From an uncultured Geobacter sp. (GTDB lineage Bacteria; Desulfobacterota; Desulfuromonadia; Geobacterales; Geobacteraceae), in assembly GCA_937886325.1 (NCBI GenBank), contig CALABV010000145.1, forward strand, positions 1-63,880: 63,880 bases of DNA, written 5' to 3'. Each line of letters begins with the position of its first letter. Positions within the stretch are counted from its first letter, which is position 1. Both the position numbers and the translations under genes were made by a program. Positions 60,984-63,880 of the stretch are shown here, in pieces. A model generated the notes under the pieces. It had not been told where the DNA came from and did no database searches. It saw only the letters and a program-made list of their open reading frames with translations.

Positions 60984-61164
60984 GGCAGTCGGGGTCGTCC
61001 GAAGAGAACGACTTCGGCCTGGTTCGTTGCTGCTCTTGGCGAAATGGAGCGTCAACAGCCGATGGTGTCTGAACCCGCAGGGTGAGTTCAGCGGCTGAAG
61101 CGAAATGAGCGTAGAGCAACAGAACCAGGCCGCTCGGAGTGAACGAAGGACGACTCCAACTGCC
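60984..61164. repeat. 181-bp imperfect palindromic element upstream of prfC
   Basis: The outer ends pair as GGCAGT / ACTGCC, then GGGTCGTCC / GGACGACTCC, then CGGCCTGGTTC / GAACCAGGCCG, and the inner part as CAGCCG..CTGAAC / GTTCAG..CGGCTG. Almost the entire element folds on itself with several internal loops. It ends 37 bases before the prfC start. It resembles a non-autonomous repeat or a structured RNA leader; other genomic copies would decide. Confidence 0.75.
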
Positions 61165-61201
61165 GAATTCAGGATCATTTTTACACTCAGGAGCACATGG
61201 T

Positions 61202-62791
61202 TTGAAAAAGCATAACGAGAAAGAGATCGACCAGCGGCGCACTTTCGCCATCATCAGCCATCCGGACGCGGGCAAGACCACCATCACGGAAAAACTCCTC
61301 CTGTTCGGCGGGGCCATCCAGCAGGCCGGAGAGGTCAGGGCCAGGAAGAGCGCCCGCCATGCCACCTCCGACTGGATGGAGATGGAGAAGCAGCGCGGCA
61401 TCTCGGTCACCTCTTCGGTAATGAAGTTCAATTACCGGGATTTCGAGATCAACCTGCTGGACACCCCCGGCCACAACGACTTTTCCGAAGACACCTACCG
61501 GGTGCTCACCGCGGTCGACTCGGTGCTCATGGTCATCGACTCGGTCAAGGGGGTGGAAAGCCAGACCAAGAAGCTGCTGGAGGTCTGCCGGCTGCGCAAC
61601 ACCCCCATCATGACCTTCATCAACAAGCTGGACCGGGAAGGCCGCGAGCCCCTCGACCTCCTGGACGACATCGAGAAGAACCTGCAGATCCAGTGCGCCC
61701 CCATGACCTGGCCCATCGGCATGGGCAAGAGATTCCGCGGCACCTACCACCTGTACAGCCGCGAGATAGCGTTCTTCAATCCCGATGCCGAACGGGGGAC
61801 CGGCGAGATCCTCACCATGACCGGCATCGACGATCCGGAGCTGGACCGGCTCCTGGGATCCCAGGTCGATGAACTGCGCGGGGAGGTCGAACTGCTGGAA
61901 GGCGCGGCCCACCCCTTCGACCGGGAGGCGTACCTGGCCGGGCTCCAGACCCCGGTCTTCTTCGGCAGCGCCATCAACACCTTCGGCGTGCAGCAGCTCC
62001 TGGACACCTTCGTTGAGACCGCGCCGGCGCCGAAACCCCGCGAAGCGGTTACCCGCACCGTGTCCCCCTACGAGGAGCCGTTCACCGGCTTCGTCTTCAA
62101 GATCCAGGCGAACATGGACCCGGCCCACCGGGACCGCATCGCCTTCTTCCGCATCTGCTCCGGCAAGTTCACCCGCGGCATGAAGGTGCGCCACATCCGG
62201 TTGGGGCGCGACGTGCAGATCGCCAACGCCACCATCTTCATGGCCCAGGACCGGACCAACGTGGAGGAGGCCTTTCCCGGAGACATCATCGGCATCCACA
62301 ACCACGGCACCATCAAGATCGGCGACACCTTCACCATGGGAGAGGACCTGCAGTACACCGGCATCCCCAATTTCGCGCCCGAGCACTTCCGCAGGATCCG
62401 GATCCTGAATCCCCTGAAGTCCAAGGCCCTGGAAAAGGGTCTGGTGCAACTGGCCGAGGAAGGGACCACCCAGGTCTTCCGCCCCCTGATGGGCGCGGAC
62501 TGGATCATCGGCGCGGTCGGCGTCCTCCAGTTCGACGTGGTCATGCACCGCCTGGAGCACGAATACGGGGTCAAGGCCGCCTACGAGCCGGTTTCCTACG
62601 TCACGGCCCGCTGGGTGACCGGGGATCGGAAAAGGCTGGACGAGTTTCACAAGAAAGAGGGGATGCACCTGTACACCGACGGCGAGGGGAACCTGGCCTA
62701 CCTGGCAGGAAGCCAGTGGCGGCTGGAGAACACCATGGAGAACTGGAAGGAGCTGGAATTCCACGCCACGCGGGAACACAGCGTGTGTTGA
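61202..62791 (+). CDS. prfC: Peptide chain release factor 3
   Basis: RF3 is the GTPase that recycles RF1 and RF2 after termination. The 529-aa length is exactly typical. It has RRTFAIISHPDAGKTTITEKLL, RGISVTSSVMKF, LLDTPGHNDFSEDTYR and FINKLDREGREPLDLLDD, then the beta-barrel and C-terminal domains ending in ENWKELEFHATREHSV. The start is TTG, supported by AGGAG 8 bases upstream and by the family start; an ATG 21 codons earlier lies inside the palindromic element and lacks a ribosome site. The stop abuts a heptamer array. Confidence 0.95.
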   Translation: MKKHNEKEIDQRRTFAIISHPDAGKTTITEKLLLFGGAIQQAGEVRARKSARHATSDWMEMEKQRGISVTSSVMKFNYRDFEINLLDTPGHNDFSEDTYRVLTAVDSVLMVIDSVKGVESQTKKLLEVCRLRNTPIMTFINKLDREGREPLDLLDDIEKNLQIQCAPMTWPIGMGKRFRGTYHLYSREIAFFNPDAERGTGEILTMTGIDDPELDRLLGSQVDELRGEVELLEGAAHPFDREAYLAGLQTPVFFGSAINTFGVQQLLDTFVETAPAPKPREAVTRTVSPYEEPFTGFVFKIQANMDPAHRDRIAFFRICSGKFTRGMKVRHIRLGRDVQIANATIFMAQDRTNVEEAFPGDIIGIHNHGTIKIGDTFTMGEDLQYTGIPNFAPEHFRRIRILNPLKSKALEKGLVQLAEEGTTQVFRPLMGADWIIGAVGVLQFDVVMHRLEHEYGVKAAYEPVSYVTARWVTGDRKRLDEFHKKEGMHLYTDGEGNLAYLAGSQWRLENTMENWKELEFHATREHSVC

Positions 62792-62866
62792 GAGTGAAAA
62801 GTTAAAAGTTAAAAGTGAAAAGTGAAAAGTTAAAAGTGAAAAGTGAAAAGTGATGAGTGATGAGTG
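62792..62866 (+). repeat. GTGAAAA/GTTAAAA/GTGATGA heptamer array, plus orientation
   Basis: About ten 7-nt units run in series: GTGAAAA and GTTAAAA mixed, then two GTGATGA units. The same ordered array occurs in opposite orientation at 63792-63843, so the two flank the small membrane protein and folA as inverted repeats. Confidence 0.9.
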
Positions 62867-62881
62867 AGGATCAGAAGGCAT

Positions 62882-62974
62882 GTAGGGGCACCGACTTCGG
62901 CGTGAGCTCAGTCGAACGCTTGCCGCGCCCTTCATTTGAATTGCATCAAGGGGGCGCATGCCATGCGCCCCTAC
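62882..62974 (-). repeat. Dispersed palindromic repeat (GTAGGGGC family), copy 4 with complete ends
   Basis: It starts with GTAGGGGC and ends with GCCCCTAC, with GGGCGCATGCCATGCGCCC near the right end. The minus-strand TAG of the right end is the stop codon of the small membrane protein gene. Confidence 0.75.
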
Positions 62975-63297
62975 AGCAGCTCGTAGACTATCAGCATCCC
63001 GATAATCACCATGAAGGACAGGGATACCAGAAAGATCCTGTCCGCGAGTTTTTCCAGAAGTTTCTGTCTCTGCCCGTCCCGTGCGCGCAGGGCGAAATAG
63101 GACAGGAGGCAGGAGGCGAGGAAACCGAGGGCATCCACGGCCAGGAACTCGTCCCCCATCCTGTTTACGGCATTCAGCCGGTAACTGATGCGATAGATAC
63201 CGATGACCGTCAGGCAGACCCCCACCAGGGTCGCGGAAACGGTCATGATGTGGATGTCGAGCGTTCGCTCGAATTCCTCGCTTTGTCGATCCCTCAT
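62971..63297 (-). CDS. Small membrane protein of unknown function
   Basis: The 108-aa protein has a charged N-terminus (RDRQSEEFERTLDIHI) and three hydrophobic segments (MTVSATLVGVCLTVIGIY, VDALGFLASCLLSYFAL, IFLVSLSFMVIIGMLIVYELL). No family is recognised with confidence. Its start overlaps the folA stop (ATGA), so the two are translated together, and its stop codon is provided by a GTAGGGGC repeat. Confidence 0.7.
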   Translation of the reverse strand: MRDRQSEEFERTLDIHIMTVSATLVGVCLTVIGIYRISYRLNAVNRMGDEFLAVDALGFLASCLLSYFALRARDGQRQKLLEKLADRIFLVSLSFMVIIGMLIVYELL

Positions 63298-63791
63298 GTC
63301 ACCCCCCCGAATGGCGCCTCCCGCATCCTTTCATAGACGAGAAAGGTATGGGGAATGGGTTCCGGAACGAATTCCCTCTCCGTCACCGTGAAATCGTTCG
63401 GTATCTCCGGAAACAGCACGTCCCCCCCGTAGTCCCTGTGGACAACGGTGAGATGGATCCTGTCCGCACGGGGCAGGAACTCGCGATACACATCCCCCCC
63501 GCCGCAGATGAAGACCTCGTCGGCATCTCCCGCAAGCCGCAGCGCCTCCTCCGGATCGTGGACGACCAGACACCCATCACGGCGATAGCCGCCGTCCCGT
63601 GTGAGCACGATATTCATCCGCCCCGGCAGGGGACCGGTCAGAGTCTCGAATGTCCTGCGCCCCATGATCACCGGCCGCCCCCAGGTGATCTCCCGGAACC
63701 GCCGCCGGTCGTCGGGCAGGTCCCACGGGATCTCCGGCCCGTTCCCGATGACCCGGTTCTCCGCCACGGCAACGATGATCGATATCTTCAT
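63294..63791 (-). CDS. folA: Dihydrofolate reductase
   Basis: FolA reduces dihydrofolate with NADPH. The 165-aa protein has the start ISIIVAVAENRVIGNGPEIPWDLPDDRRRFREIT (active-site acid in the LPDD segment), RPVIMGRRTFETL and VFICGGGDVYREFLP. Start choice is uncertain: this ATG begins the family similarity, but AAAGG lies directly against it; ATG codons five and four codons upstream fall in the heptamer array. The repeat has evidently replaced the normal leader. Confidence 0.92.
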   Translation of the reverse strand: MKISIIVAVAENRVIGNGPEIPWDLPDDRRRFREITWGRPVIMGRRTFETLTGPLPGRMNIVLTRDGGYRRDGCLVVHDPEEALRLAGDADEVFICGGGDVYREFLPRADRIHLTVVHRDYGGDVLFPEIPNDFTVTEREFVPEPIPHTFLVYERMREAPFGGVT

Positions 63792-63843
63792 CCTTTCACT
63801 CATCACTCATCACTTTTCACTTTTTACTTTTCACTTTTCACCT
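63792..63843 (-). repeat. GTGAAAA/GTGATGA heptamer array, minus orientation
   Basis: On the minus strand the array reads GTGAAAA, GTGAAAA, GTAAAAA, GTGAAAA, GTGATGA, GTGATGA and then GTGAAAGG before folA. It is the inverted counterpart of 62792-62866 and overlaps the end of the probable mutS2 gene at one side. Confidence 0.9.
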
Positions 63844-63880
63844 GATTCTAACAATAGTCACCCCGCCGCCCCCTTCGAAC
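63838..63880 (-). CDS. mutS2: C-terminal end of a probable MutS2 (Smr domain) protein, partial
   Basis: The last 13 codons read FEGGGGVTIVRIR then TGA. A GG-x-GVT-x-V ending is characteristic of the Smr domain at the C-terminus of MutS2, which suppresses homologous recombination or rescues ribosomes. Only this tail is visible, so the call is tentative. The stop codon falls at the edge of the heptamer array. Confidence 0.45.
   Translation of the reverse strand, partial: FEGGGGVTIVRIR

Noticed and set aside
60970..61431. 153-codon minus-strand frame across the palindromic element
   Set aside because: It is translated mostly from the palindrome and from antisense prfC.
62792..62866. Possible CRISPR array
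   Set aside because: The repeat unit is 7 nt with no spacers, and there are no cas genes in the window.
61187..62959. 590-codon minus-strand open frame opposite prfC
   Set aside because: Composition shadow of prfC; its C-terminal part reads through heptamer repeats.

Overview
The window looks like a chromosomal segment of a high-GC deltaproteobacterium of the Geobacter/Pelobacter group (Geobacterales). The grounds are an anaerobic (CbiX/CbiD/CbiG-type) cobalamin locus with a cobalt ECF transporter, an ATP synthase operon split after atpE, an hrcA-grpE-dnaK-dnaJ operon under one CIRCE, and a dense chemosensory/c-di-GMP cluster. This is inferred from gene content and protein style; no database search was run.

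Layout. (1) Positions 1-20712 hold a cobalamin locus. A cobalamin riboswitch with an intrinsic terminator precedes cobU-cobT-cobS-cobC-cbiA, the cobalt ECF genes cbiM-cbiN-like-(Zn-ribbon membrane protein)-cbiQ-cbiO, then cbiX-cbiC-cbiD-cbiET-cbiL-cbiF-cbiG-cbiH/cbiP. Before cbiB there is a 2.5 kb lower-GC island with a Bro-N protein and the broken remains of defence-type genes. (2) 20780-23506: a Spinster-like MFS transporter, a small siroheme/Fe-S protein and a secreted PLD-type nuclease. (3) 23526-28473: the chaperone operon on the minus strand. (4) 28487-34851: hemW, then tolQ-tolR-tolA-tolB-pal-cpoB and tatA. (5) 35037-40592: nadA, gamma carbonic anhydrase-like gene, hemL, atpZ-atpI-atpB-atpE and xerC. 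(6) 40652-49894: a thioester-containing alpha-2-macroglobulin, AMMECR1-like and VanW proteins, a DUF3187-like protein and a class V aminotransferase. (7) 50153-60697: a TIGR01212-type radical SAM gene and a Wsp-like chemosensory operon (two CheWs, receptor, CheB, CheR-TPR, CheA-REC, Hpt-REC-REC-GGDEF, REC). (8) 60900-63880: a large palindromic element, prfC, a small membrane protein, folA and the end of a probable mutS2.

The most unusual feature is the repeat content. Short 7-9 nt tandem repeats (AAAGGGC-type, GTGAAAA/GTGATGA-type, GGGGATC-type), often in inverted pairs, together with three other palindromic families, occupy many of the larger gaps. They are also inserted in frame inside coding genes: cbiA carries a perfect 20-bp-arm palindrome; the cbiN-like gene appears to use both repeat arms as its signal peptide; cbiH and cbiP are fused through a repeat into one 773-aa reading frame; cbiD and the cbiP inter-domain linker carry further copies. 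Several genes take their stop codon from a repeat end. The pattern resembles the in-frame palindromic elements of Rickettsia, but with a different, heptamer-built sequence, and it is the best candidate here for something undescribed.

Functionally, the cobalamin locus makes, activates and imports cobalt for corrinoids. The transcript is expected to be shut off by cobalamin through the riboswitch. Tol-Pal, CpoB and the secreted A2M/VanW/AMMECR1 proteins act at the envelope. The chemosensory operon probably converts a periplasmic Cache signal into c-di-GMP through the GGDEF protein.
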